Assembly: GCA_951804985.1 (NCBI GenBank)
Contig: OX638133.1
Span: 31,893,963 to 31,957,962, forward strand
Direction: 5' to 3'
Source: Dryomyza anilis
Lineage: Eukaryota; Arthropoda; Insecta; Diptera; Dryomyzidae
Length of the DNA: 64,000 nt
The position numbers were made by a program, and so were the translations under genes. Each line of letters begins with the position of its first letter. Position 1 is the first letter of the stretch. The notes under the pieces are model-generated. The model was not told the origin of the DNA. It saw only the letters and a program-made list of their open reading frames with translations, and searched no databases. This document shows positions 21,840 through 32,199 of this stretch, piece after piece.

Positions 21840-23400
21840 TTAGGATGTCCAAAAAAAATAGAATTTCAGTTGGGTACTGAAATAAAATGAAATTCTTTAC
21901 CAATTGCATATATGCAGTTATTTTTGTTATTCGTATGTAGGAGGTGCAGAACCTTAGGCAACATTTTAAAACAGTGGACCATGGATAATCAATGTTCAAT
22001 TTTAAAAAAGTCCTTTTTGGCGAACTTTATAATGATTTAGAAAATTGTCCTAATATTACAAATCATCAGTATTAAATAAAAACGTTAATCTATATAATTT
22101 TTTTTTTTTTGGCATACTGCAACTTTGTAGCCTTTCTCAAAGCCACTTCGAGCAGCCACAATTGTCTCCATTCCCAAAAATATTTGCATATTAAACGTCT
22201 TTAATGTGACATGAAGCGTTTCACTTTACGACTACTTAAAAACTCGTAAAAATCCACGAATATCGCACAATAAAATAAAAGCAGACGCGGACGTTGAAGA
22301 CGTAAAAGATTTAATGATGCAGCATGATTTGAGCACGGTCGCGCACTCCATGATGGGTGAAAATGAAGAAAATATAAAGTTTTATGCAGGTCCTGCTGGT
22401 CCTGCTGGTATTTCTGTGGGTGCACCGACTGACGGTCATGTGATAAAGAAAACCCCGAGACGATGAATTTCAACAGCAACAGCACACGGTGGTGCGTTGT
22501 AAAATGCAGCGAAGGGTGAATAAACTGAATGCTTTTATGTGGCTACAAAAATATTTGACAATTTATGATAGCATCAAAAAAAGAAAAGTGTAAAAAATAG
22601 CCAAAAATTGTATAGACGAAGATGAATAAATATTTATATTGTATTATAGAGAAAATCTGTGTAATTTTTTAAATAAATATTTATTTGAAACATATCTAAA
22701 AATGTAGCTAATCAAATATGCAAATATTTTAACTGCTTCGTCGCAGCACTGCCAGAGGGCGCTGTGTGGTAACTGATTTCAAAGTATACGAAGTTCGCAT
22801 AATTCGCCTGGTTTGGAACTTATGTCAGAGTCCACTATCAAAGGTTACCGCTTACCAAGCATATGCACAGCATATAATCAATCATTTTTCAAATGATTCT
22901 GACAACTGAAAAATTGATTATTATATTTTAACGCGTATCAACCAACCGAGAAAAATACGTAAAGACTTTTTGCGTTTTGGTTAGTTATTCTCATATTTAT
23001 TTATTTTTTTTGCAATAGAACTAATTATTTTTTGATTGATGATGAGCTGCATGCTTTTGACCTAGTTTTGTAACTAAATTAGGGTACCAAGCCTATAACA
23101 CATAGTAGTTATAAAGATATCTACACAAAATTGAATAGAATTGAGTGTTGGGAACAATGACAAGTTATAAGTTCAACCATTAATGGTTATTAGGCAGAAT
23201 ACATGCTAAAAACTCATCAATCTTTGCAGAAATCTAAGAAGAACCAATTCAGAGGTACAGCGTATCAGTTTTTATAAACAGCTTGGGGAAGTATAAAACT
23301 ACTCAAAGATAGTTTAGAAGTCATATAGTCAGTCACCATGGGAGTAGTTAACGGATCGTAAGTAATCAAATTTAAAATATCTGAAACATATCATGGACAT
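21840..23400. other. Non-coding stretch with a less AT-rich core (possible regulatory DNA)
   Basis: No transposon match was seen for 22190-22560, which has balanced composition and CAGGTCCTGCTGGTCCTGCT, a 9 bp direct repeat. A short - strand open frame here has no family features. Fly intergenic DNA of this type is often conserved regulatory sequence, but nothing specific can be named. 22730-22830 (TTCGTCGCAGCACTGCCAGA and following) is similar. Confidence 0.3.
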
Positions 23401-23410
23401 TAGGGTGTCA

Positions 23411-23700
23411 CATATTCGGACCAGCGTACATTCAAATTTAATGACAAGATACGATATTTAAACGTTTATAACATCGATATCGCAGTTTTTTTCGAAGCAA
23501 TCTCAGTATTTGATAATTATCAAAATTATAATTTTTCTTTTCGATATCGATTCGATTACGTAAAATATTTCATACCGAGAAAACTCTGAGAGAACGCATC
23601 GATATCTGCGTACCATGTAAGTCCAATTTGACGCTCGATATCGTTACGAGAACGGGTCCGTTATCGAGAGAATTCCCCTGTATCTCGTAACGAACAGTGT
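23411..23700 (+). mobile_element. CGATA-rich MITE family fragment
   Basis: Contains GATACGATATTTAAACGTTT, AACGCATCGATATCTGCGTA, CGAGAACGGGTCCG and CTCGTAACGAAC. These recur as reverse complement at 26560-26770. No complete inverted termini remain. Confidence 0.6.
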
Positions 23701-23772
23701 AGAATTTTTTGTGAAATTTCGATAATTTTCCATGCTATCGATTGTTTTATACAGCAATAATAATAATATAAT

Positions 23773-24071
23773 AGTTTGGCGCTACAGTTCTGTATATAAC
23801 TTCGGCCGAGCTCTCTTTACCATTTTGAGCTGTGCGTGTTATATTTGTACTCAAAGTGGTGGGACCTACAGTTTATTGCCGAATCCGAACGGCGGGTGAA
23901 AGCTTTTCATAGGCAATGGTTTTACTCTCGTACGTTTGCCATTTACTGACGAGAGGTAGCGCGGTATAGAAAAATGTTTCTGTGAAAAGATGTTGTCAGC
24001 CCCAGTCCAGGCTTGAACCGGGGACCTTTAGGCTCGCAGTCCAACGCACTAACCACTGAGCTACCGCGGCT
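23773..24071 (-). mobile_element. tRNA-derived SINE (best copy)
   Basis: On the - strand the head has an A-box TAGCTCAGTGGTTAG (24049-24063) and a B-box GGTTCAAGCCTGG (24007-24019), separated by an anticodon-arm-like TTGGACTGCGAGCCTAA. The body continues to about 23773 with TAGCGCGGTATAG- and CTCTCTTTACCATTTT-type sequence shared with 12685-12958 and 9566-9890. The anticodon stem has a mismatch and there is a long body. The element is therefore an RNA polymerase III-type SINE rather than a tRNA gene. Confidence 0.8.
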
Positions 24072-24079
24072 ACAGCAAT

Positions 24080-24875
24080 AAACACATATAAATCAAAGGA
24101 TAATTTTGAAGTACAATTCATTAATATTGATAACTACAAAACATATCTGTGGCAACATGAATTAACAGCATAACTCAAGATATGTTCAAATTGTGTTATT
24201 AATACCATCGTAATCCAGATATACGAATTCATTATGTGTCAAATTTTTATACTGATCATTCTTATAGTTGCTGAGATACAAGCAAAAAACATAAAAGCTC
24301 CTACTTGTTATTAAATATTTAGTTTTATTATAAAAAAAAAACGTTCGAAAAAAAATCTAACAAAAACATTTTGCAGACATTTATTTTATTTAAGTTTACA
24401 TAAATTTGCAAATATAATTTTTAAAATATTTCTAAAAATATTTTTTAGAATCAGTTTTAAAACTTAAAAATGCTCTCCTTAAAAGTTCAAAAAATAGACT
24501 TGTGCTTTTATTTCATATAGCCACAGATATATGTAATCTTTAATTTGATGAACAACTGCAAAAGTGTTCTTTAATTTCAGAATACGTATCCAATGACTAC
24601 GATTCATCACAACAAAGATCAAATACGTAAGACACATCTAAACCACAGAACTACAAAAATATAAAAACCAAAGATTGAAACCTAAACGTAAACAGTTTCG
24701 ATTTCGGATTTCTTCCTCGTTTTAGTTACGGTTTCAATTTTTATTTTGATTTTTGTATTAAAGTTACTTTTGGCCATTTTTCTTGTCTCAATGTCTTGAA
24801 CAGAAAAAATATATTTTACTTACACAAGAACAAATAATATACAAAATTTTATAATATTTCAACAAAAAAAAAAAC
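24080..24875. other. AT-rich non-coding DNA
   Basis: No reading frame, tandem repeat or transposon end recognised. Confidence 0.35.
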
Positions 24876-24879
24876 TACA

Positions 24880-25262
24880 TAAATCCATGATACAAATATG
24901 TACAGGTACGATCACTCTCTCATTTTTTTCCAATGTTTACTTTAGCTGACACTAGGCAAGTTTTTTGAAGTTTAGATTTAAAAGCAAAACAAAATCGACA
25001 ATTAAAAAAAATCTCAAATAAAATTCTATAGAAATGGAAAATAATTATCAAGGCATGCTTTGAGATAACTTAAAAATGTTCTCAAAAATGTTTATAATCA
25101 AAACAAAATCTGAAAAATAATTTTAATTTTTTCTTTGAACATAAATTTCAAAATTTGAAAATTTGAATTTGAATCAAAACAAAATATTCCAAAACGTGTC
25201 AAAAAAACTTGCATAGTGTCAGAGTGATCGTACCTGTAAATATTTGTATCATGCATAAATCT
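24880..25262. mobile_element. MITE/foldback with CATGATACAAATAT-TACAGGTACGATCACTCT ends
   Basis: The left end ATGATACAAATATGTACAGG with TACGATCACTCT is mirrored at the right by AGAGTGATCGTACCTG with TAAATATTTGTATCATG. A second matched block, TGACACTAGGCAAGTTTTTT, is mirrored as AAAAAACTTGCATAGTGTCA. The left arm carries an extra ~27 bp between the two blocks. The interior is AAAATC/TTTTGATT-rich with no coding frame. Total ~380 bp. Confidence 0.75.
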
Positions 25263-25264
25263 AG

Positions 25265-25865
25265 ACGAGACATTTCAAAATATCGCTCGATCTTAATATC
25301 TAGTTGAGACAAGTTTAGTAACTCACAAAAATGAAAAATGTACTGCAAAAATCTCTTATATTGTAAAGTTACATATGTATATCACAAAAAAAGCCATAAT
25401 CGTGTAGGCATTTTTCAGTTTTTTTACCGTGTATACATCGTATGACAACAAACAGAGACATGGCACACGCTCACTACATTTGTGTATTCTAGTACATCCA
25501 TTCAGCTGGCAACAACACCATTCAGCTTGCACTACAACACTCACGAATTTTGTTTGTTGTACAAAAAAAATGTCCTACGAAAAAATAGATCAGAAGCTTT
25601 GATGGTGTGTTCACATTTTTTGTTTGTTTGTCACACTTTCAATAGAAGCAGAATATATGCGAAATAAAAAAAAGCATAAAAATCAAAAGCAGTAAAATGT
25701 AGATACGCTATTAAAATATTTATATATTAAAAATATCTGTTTTCTTTTATAAATTAAATGCACATAAAAGTCAAATTAAGAATTTTACAATTTTACAATT
25801 ATCAATACATAAAAAAAAAAAACAAAAAATATAAAAATATTAAATTTCATTTCATATGCATGCTT
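25265..25865. other. Non-coding DNA
   Basis: A short patch at 25430-25560 (CATTCAGCTGGCAACAACAC and following) is less AT-rich and repeats CATTCAGCT(G/T)GCA twice. No gene is supported. Confidence 0.35.
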
Positions 25866-25869
25866 TACA

Positions 25870-26130
25870 AACGACACTAGCGTAGCAACAGAAATAACAC
25901 ATCTTTGTCGACTTGACTTTAGAGTTTCGTGTATTTTTGTTGTTTACTTATTTACCGCATAAGAATTGATGGAAAAACAAAAACACAACACATGCATAGT
26001 CGGACGACGAACGACACTAGCGTAGTAAAGAAAAAAACAAACAGCTTTGTCTATTTTGTACTTGGAGTTTCCTGTGTATTTTGTTGAATTCGATTTACCA
26101 CTAATTGATGAAGAAAAACAAATTCCAGAC
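25870..26130. repeat. Imperfect ~139 bp direct duplication
   Basis: ACGACACTAGCGTAG(C/T)AA starts at about 25871 and 26010. Both are followed by CA(T/G)CTTTGTC, (T/G)AGTTTC(G/C)TGTGTATTT(T)TGTTG and a TTTACC/ATTGATG(G/A)A segment. Divergence is around 15-20%. The right copy continues into a 66-codon open frame that shows no family feature, so I do not call a gene. Confidence 0.6.
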
Positions 26131-26554
26131 CAAAGTCCGTCATTCTGGGAAATAATTTTTCTCAAAAAACAACATGTGTACATTATTGTACAACAAGAAG
26201 TTTTTATGTTGGAAACTTCAGATTTCATTCCATTTAAATATGTCTAAATGACATTTAAATATATCTTGTATTTTACAGCTTCTATATACAAACAAAATAA
26301 TAGGTTTCTGTCTGTTTTTATTATTTTTTAAAACCCATTTTGAAACCGAAATAAAACCGAAACCATTTGGGATACCGGTTTTTTCTGATTTGCGTATAAC
26401 GATTGAGAATGAATAACATTAGAAAAATACGATCATAATAAAATTATTAAAAAATTTCCATGCTACAAAATAATAATTTATGACAAAAAAAAATCTATAA
26501 AATAAAGAAAATACTGCTTATCAGAGTACTCAGTATGTCAATCGTATCAATATT

Positions 26555-26796
26555 GTTATGAGTTCGTTACAAGATGCAGGAGAATATTACGTTAACCGAC
26601 CCGTTCTCGTAACGATATCGAGCGTCAAATTGGACCTACATGGTAATCGAATGGATATCGAAAAGAAAAATTATAATTTTGATAATTATCGAATACTGAG
26701 ATTGCTTCGAAAAAATCGAGATATCGATGTGATAAATGTTTAAATATCGTATCTTGTCGTTAAATTTGAATGTACGAGAAATTTTAAAAATTAGAA
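26555..26796 (-). mobile_element. CGATA-rich MITE family fragment (reverse)
   Basis: Reverse-complement counterpart of 23420-23700: GACCCGTTCTCGTAACGATA, GAGCGTCAAATTGGACCTAC, ATCGAGATATCGATGTGATA and TGTTTAAATATCGTATCTTG. It abuts the next MITE copy at 26797. Confidence 0.6.
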
Positions 26797-27523
26797 CCCA
26801 GTCTGCCATGTCTCGGAGACCTTCGATGCCTTCGATAAAAAATTTTGATCTTTTACATTCTCGATTTTAATTTTTAAAAATTTTCGTATATGGGCCATTC
26901 CACACCAAATCGACCAGCGGTTGGAACTCACCTTCTTCGATTTCAATGAAATTTTGGCAACTGATAAAGGGTATCGAGACATGCACTAAACACGGAGTTT
27001 CTAGCATTTCTAGTTCAAGAGATATTTAAATAGGAACAACAGTACAAATGTGATTTTTGGCACTTTTTTTCCAACTTTGAGCCACTGTATCTCTGGAAGT
27101 AGTGGTCGGAAAAAATAAAAAAAATTGTTTAGTGCATGTCTCGATACCCTTTATCAGTTGCCAAAAGTTCATTAAGATCGAAAAGGTAAAATCTCAAATT
27201 TGACTTTTTTTTTGGTCGATTTGGTGTGGAATGGCCCATATTCAAATTTTTTTGACAAGATACGATATTTAAACATTTATCAAATCGATATCGCAATATT
27301 TTTTGCAGCAATCTCAAACCATGATCATTTTTTTTCGATATCGTTCCTATTTCGAAAAAATGTCTTGTATCGAGAAAACTCCGAAAGAAAGTTTCGATAT
27401 CTACCTACCATCTAGGTCCAATTTTACGCTCGATATCGATACGAGAACGGGTCCGATAGTGTGTGATTCTCCATCTACTCGCATTGATCTCGTAACGATA
27501 TCAACACGAATGGCATCCTGGGA
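26797..27523. mobile_element. CCCAGTCTGCCAT-family MITE (copy 6) interrupted by a second MITE
   Basis: The outer element begins ACCCAGTCTGCCATGTCTCG and ends ACGAATGGCATCCTGGG. Its sequence is broken at 26890 and resumes at 27239 with TTCAAATTTTTTTGACAAGA. Removing the insert gives an element of ~380 bp, the usual family length. Words such as CGATATCTACCTACC and GATATCAACACGAATGGCAT link it to copies 5 and 8507-8960. Confidence 0.75.
26891..27238. mobile_element. Nested palindromic MITE with TGGGCCATTCCACACC ends, TA target
   Basis: The ends TGGGCCATTCCACACCAAAT and ATTTGGTGTGGAATGGCCCA are perfect inverted repeats flanked on both sides by TA. A further inverted pair inside (AACTGATAAAGGGTATCGAG / CTCGATACCCTTTATCAGTT, extending through ATGCACTAAAC) makes the 348 bp element an almost continuous foldback. 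The TA duplication fits a mariner/Tc1-type transposase. No coding capacity. Confidence 0.9.
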
Positions 27524-27599
27524 ACATATAAAGCAACGAGATCGTACATCGAAGGACTCGGAGACTTTTTTTTATTATTTTGTAAAAAAAATATTTAAA

Positions 27600-28880
27600 A
27601 TATGTCTTTGAATAAATTTATATCTCGAATTTAAAAATATCTCGAATTTTAAATAATTATTTTAATATATGAAAACCATATGTGAATAAACCCCCTTTAC
27701 AGTTAGAAACCTTTAATTCACTAAAAATTCAACCCGACATAGTTCACTTCATACTCAACCCTATTAATTGTAGTGCGTGTCTAAGACTCTTTACATCAAC
27801 TCTACTACCACGGCCATTCCTCGCAAAAGTAAAAGCAGCCCGTTGCACGTATGCCAGCCAACTTTCCAGTCAAGGTCATAAATAAAACACTTGGCCAACT
27901 ATCCAGCCAGCCAGCAAAAGGTGTGTTCGTTCGGTAACACCGTAATAAAATAAATTTACAACGCAACAAAGTGTTGATGAACTGTAGATATTGATGTCTC
28001 CAAAACCCCCATCTACGATTATTTCACCTACTGTCATCACTCAACGTTGCTGTGAAGTTCGTCCTATTTGAAAATAACTCCGTCTGCAGGGTGATAAATT
28101 CAACGTGCACGTTGAAAGAGAATCATCATTGACTGGCGGCTGCCTGCCAAGAAGGACGCAGGACTAGTTGTCAATAAAGGACAACTAAATATTTTATTAG
28201 GCAGCATGCAGGAAATGCTGCGGTCGTGATTACAAATAAAATAAAAAAAGGATCCTGCTTCGAAGACGGAGAATCACTGGCAGTATTGGAGACCTATGCG
28301 TAAAACACGAAAGGACTAAAGCACTGTCGGGCATTGTGAGAAAAATGAGCAGAAATAAAGTTGATGATGATGAGGCCCATAACAATGAGGATGATGAGCT
28401 CTCGGGGGAATAGCTGTGAGCAGTTGAAACGTTCTATGGACTGAGCAGAAGTAGATGTAGCAGCGGAAGATAAAGCACAGCTTTAAAAACTTTGTAGGGA
28501 ATACTTGTGGTGGTGCTTTCTGCGATGCACGTGTGTAGACTTTAAGATGAGTACAATAAAAAAAACCTGTTCCTATTGAAAACATGTGTTTTCAATTTAG
28601 AATGAAAATGGTATTTTTAAAATATATAATCAATACGGGTTTTGACTTCAAGTGGATAATTTAAATTATAATTTTATTTTTGTGTCTTTTAATAAAATTA
28701 ATAATTGACTTAGGATCCGTACGATATGTCGAAAAAAAAATGTAGAAATATTAAAAGCCTTAAAATGTCGAAACAATTTTTGGCCGAAACAAAAAATGTC
28801 GACAAATAATGTATGTTGTTCTTCATCCACATGAGACTTAATTTTGGTTTTTTGTCTTCGTGTTTTTATTGTTGTTCCAT
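27600..28880. other. Non-coding stretch, partly less AT-rich (possible regulatory DNA)
   Basis: From 27680 to 28560 the composition is balanced and no transposon signature was recognised. An inverted pair CAACGTGCACGTTG lies at 28101-28114. The - strand open frame at 28316-28585 shows no family feature. 28560-28880 is AT-rich. Confidence 0.3.
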
Positions 28881-28883
28881 ATT

Positions 28884-29020
28884 TATACCCTACACCTATG
28901 AGGTACAGGGTATATTAACTTTGTGCATATATTGTAACGCCCCTTAGGAGGCGTGTCCGGTATGGAAAAGTATATATATTCTTGATCAGCATCACTACCC
29001 GAGTCCGTTTAGCCATGTCC

Positions 29021-29056
<36 letters not shown>

Positions 29057-29735
29057 TGCTGTCTTGCTGTCCGAATACAGAATAACTTGAGAAATAATGA
29101 TCAGAATACGATGACATTTTCTCTCAATATATTTTACCCAAAAGTAGGAACTGAGTTTGAAAATGAGCCAAATCGGTCAACGGACACGCCCACCTCCCAT
29201 ACAAGTAACTTTTATATAACTCTTTCGGAACAAATAACTCGAAAAGTATTCAAGGTATAGTTATAAAATGTAAAACATATTGTTAGAATTCACCTAAAAA
29301 CATGTGGTCCAAAAATGGGCGTGATCCGCCCACTTTTTTTTTCATTATTTCCCGGGTTTTCATAGTGGAAATTTGATCCGTAAATTATTAAAATCAAAAT
29401 TTATGAAACATTTTGGCGGACCACGCCAAAATTTTAAATATAGGCGTGGTCCGCCCAATTATATTTTTAATTTATTTTTTTTAGTTTTTTATACTTTATA
29501 TAAATTTTTTAATTTATGGGGATATAAGACGTAAATTTCTGATATATGAATAATATTCTGAGGGTGGGGAGGTTCAGCATAATTAAAAACTTTAAAATTA
29601 AGGTATGCAATTAAATATACCACATTAATATCCCTACCAAAGATGTAGGGTATTCCATAGTCGGGCACGACCGACTATAAAAATCCGCCCCATGTGACCG
29701 AACTTACCCATGTGACCTAACTTTCCCAACTCGTT
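28884..29735. mobile_element. (GTCY)n-containing non-autonomous element (full copy)
   Basis: Begins with the hairpin TACCCTACACCTATGAGG / TACAGGGTA. It then has GTAACGCCCCTTAGGAGGCG, GGTATGGAAAAGTATATATA, a (GTCT)n tract of ~9 units, ACGGACACGCCCACCTCCCA, and GGGCGTGATCCGCCCA and GGCGGACCACGCC palindromes. It ends TAGTCGGGCACGACCGACTA and CCCATGTGACC(G/T)AACTT. The inverted homologue at 45610-46397 matches throughout. The structure resembles the mini-me type of dipteran element. No protein is encoded. Confidence 0.8.
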
Positions 29736-30640
29736 TTTGTGTGTTTCTGTTTTATGTTTTAAATTTTTGCTTTGTGTTTTTACTTCTGTTTTTATGTTTA
29801 TGATTTTGTTTTTTGGTTTTGCTTTTGTTTTTATATTTTTGATTTTGTATTTTTGTTTTTACCATTGAATTTGTTTTTATTTTTTGCTTTTGCTTATATG
29901 TTTTTTCTTTTTTGTTTTTGCTTTTTTATGTTTTTCTTTTGCTTTAGCTTTTTTTGTTTTGTGATTTTGCATTTGCTTTTGTGTTTTTTTGTGTTTTGTT
30001 GTTGTATTTTTCCGTTTATGTTGTTTTTGCTTTTGTTTTGGATTTAGTGGTTTTGCGTTTTTGCTTTTGTTCTTTGTATTTTATTTTGTTTTTCCATCTT
30101 TTTTTTATATATATTTTTTGCAGTTATTTTTGTTTTATTACTTTTTTGGTGTCTTTGCTTTTGTTTATGTGTTTAACTTTAGTTTCTGTGTTTTTTCTTT
30201 TCTTTTATTTTGTGTTTTGCTTTTGTTTCCGTGTTTTTGCTTTTGTGTCTTTGCTTTTGTTTTTGGGTTTTTATTTTGTTTTTGTGTTTTTGCTTTTGTT
30301 TGTGTCTTTGCTTTTGTTTTGGTTTATTTGTTTTTGCTTTTGTTTTCGTGTCTTTTCTTTTGTTTTTGTGTCTATGCTTTTGTGTTTTTGCTTTGGTTTT
30401 GTGTTTTTCTTTTGTGGTTTTGCATTTGTGTTTTTCTTTTGTATTTATACTTTTGTTTTTTTGTTTGCTATTATTTTATGTTTGTGTTTTTGATTTTGCT
30501 GTTGTGTTTTTGCTTCTGTTTTTGTGATTTTTATTTGCTTTTGTTTTTTATTTTGCGTTTTATTTTTGCGTTATTGCTTTTATTTGTATTATGCTTTAGT
30601 ATTTTGCTTTTGTTTTTGTGTTTGATTTTTGCTTTTTTGT
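29736..30640. repeat. T-rich minisatellite (TTTTGCTTTTGTGTTTTTG family), ~0.9 kb
   Basis: Units of TTTTGCTTTTG alternate with TGTTTTTG, giving a 12-19 bp variable-length array almost free of A and C except in the GC steps. The hydrophobic Phe/Cys/Val open frames in several overlapping frames are by-products. Related arrays, on either strand, occur at 20020-20110, 50785-51320 and 53700-54970. Confidence 0.85.
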
Positions 30641-30649
30641 CTTCGCTAT

Positions 30650-31071
30650 ATTTAATTTCGATATTTTAAATTGCGACTTATCGTCCAAACCTCATTTTCA
30701 ATTTCTGAACTATTTTTTTTTACATTTTCTGAAATGCAATTTTTATTCTGAAATGCATTTGATGGCTTCTGTACTACAATTACCGTTTGTGTGGAACCAT
30801 TTTTTTCTTTGCGTGTACCGTTTCAAGAAAAAGGTTTGGTTCGTTATAAGAAACATAATAAAATACATATCTGCTATACAATTATTCTATATCTGTATAA
30901 AATAAAATACAAAAAAAAATAAATGATTAAATTCCATAAATTCCGTAATCGATTTATTTATAGAATATCGTATAATGTAGCTCCAAGGAACGTCTGCAAC
31001 TAAAGAAATATCGCATTCTATGCATTATTTGCATCAAGTAATAACATTCGTGGCTGAACATACGTCGCAAA
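30650..31071. promoter_or_regulatory. Upstream region of the secreted-protein gene
   Basis: Non-coding AT-rich sequence. TATA-like words (TATAAAATAAAAT at 30895, TATAATG near 30971) lie 100-180 bp before the start codon. The bases before ATG are TCGCAAA, close to the fly translation-start preference (CAAAATG). A transcription start cannot be fixed. Confidence 0.3.
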
Positions 31072-32172
31072 ATGTCGTCGTCTTACCGTCGCGTTTATAA
31101 CTCGATAAATTTTGTATTATTTTTGCAAGTAGTTTTTACAAAAGACGCAACTTATTCGGGTACGACTCCTAAAACTATTAGTGAACGGGAATTAAGATTG
31201 CCAACGAATAATACATTTAAATTGCTGCCAAATACTACAGAATATCGCAGCAATATTATACAATCGGAGGGTCTTCATTTGACAAATATTTTAAGTAATC
31301 AGAATATTACTGAGGATACCATAAAATACTGTCAACAATTAATATCGAAATATGCCGTCGACGCATCGTTACCACTTAAGATATACGAGAAAGCCATAAT
31401 GGATGCCTATGGCTTTCAAAAACCTCGTATAATAGCGCAGCATCTACAGCGTATTATCGAAGGATACGATGTTGATAATACTACAATGATGATGCATCGA
31501 ATCAAATTGGAATCGGAATTATATCTATTCATGTATTTTATACAACGCGGCGATATTGATGATCACTATGTACTGCTGATCGGCTTTCGTTTTAAACAGT
31601 ACATGTTTCTCTCAAAATTTATACCAGATGTTGAATTACAGCGTCGACTGCTAAAGGCGATTCTACTGTTGCCCACCTCAGTGCGTCATCTGTATTTTGG
31701 AACCTCAATTTGCTTGAAGAACGTCGAATATCAGGAGTATATGTATACGCCTAAAAAAGGTTATACTACAAAGTGTTTGCATCCAAATGTTTTTACATGG
31801 TTCAATAAGAAATCAGATAAAGACAGCTTCTGGCACATTCATCTGTTACCCGATTACACAAATGGTTATATATCTTCGATAACTGGTCGTCTGCAACATG
31901 TATTGGATAAAGCGCATTTGTATCGTGATGTCCAACTAAATAATCGCATTGTTACATGTCCTGCGTCGAATAAAATACCGAAAAATAGTATATGGACTTT
32001 AGAATTAAACGATAATGCAATTCTTTTTTTGCAAAATGAATATGTATTATGCGCGTTAGATTTGTTCTTTACTAGAGATCGAGTTCGACGTTATGTTTAT
32101 GGACGTACAACTTGGATTAAATTGGAAACATGTAAATGGTACATCGATGATTGTCCACATGTGTCTAAGTAA
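31072..32172 (+). CDS. Unrecognised secreted glycoprotein-like protein, intronless
   Basis: A 366-codon uninterrupted frame with even codon use in an otherwise gene-poor region. The start is in a good context (GCAAAATG). The N-terminus has a short basic region (SSSYRR) and a hydrophobic core (INFVLFLQVVF), a plausible signal peptide cut near residue 26-30. Four N-glycosylation sequons are visible (NNT, NTT, NIT, NTT). About eight cysteines follow, the last two in ETCKWYIDDCPHVSK. Residues ~70-200 look helical (KYCQQLISKYAVDASLPLKI, then LQRRLLKAILLLP). Residues ~255-360 alternate like a beta-rich domain (HIHLLPDYTNGYISS; SIWTLELNDNAILFLQNEYV). No transmembrane helix follows. AATAAA signals are present at 32189. 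I do not recognise the family and assign no function. Lack of introns could mean a lineage-specific or retroposed gene. Confidence 0.85.
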   Translation: MSSSYRRVYNSINFVLFLQVVFTKDATYSGTTPKTISERELRLPTNNTFKLLPNTTEYRSNIIQSEGLHLTNILSNQNITEDTIKYCQQLISKYAVDASLPLKIYEKAIMDAYGFQKPRIIAQHLQRIIEGYDVDNTTMMMHRIKLESELYLFMYFIQRGDIDDHYVLLIGFRFKQYMFLSKFIPDVELQRRLLKAILLLPTSVRHLYFGTSICLKNVEYQEYMYTPKKGYTTKCLHPNVFTWFNKKSDKDSFWHIHLLPDYTNGYISSITGRLQHVLDKAHLYRDVQLNNRIVTCPASNKIPKNSIWTLELNDNAILFLQNEYVLCALDLFFTRDRVRRYVYGRTTWIKLETCKWYIDDCPHVSK

Positions 32173-32188
32173 AAGATATATACAAAAC

Positions 32189-32194
32189 AATAAA
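32189..32194 (+). terminator. Polyadenylation signal of the 31072 gene
   Basis: An AATAAA hexamer begins 16 bases after the stop codon, followed by a second overlapping AAATAAA. This is a short but possible 3' untranslated region for an insect transcript. Further AATAAA words near 32440 are alternatives. Confidence 0.5.
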
Positions 32195-32199
32195 AATAA

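Noticed and set aside
23996..24071. Functional tRNA gene on the - strand
   Set aside because: A and B boxes are present but the anticodon stem is mismatched and a ~230 bp shared body makes it a SINE.
27303..27611. 102-codon open frame
   Set aside because: Lies inside the CGATA-rich MITE; no protein similarity recognised and the frame is not kept in other copies.
29772..30669. Long overlapping hydrophobic frames (up to 226 codons) that look like membrane proteins
   Set aside because: They are three-frame by-products of the TTTTGCTTTTGTG minisatellite.
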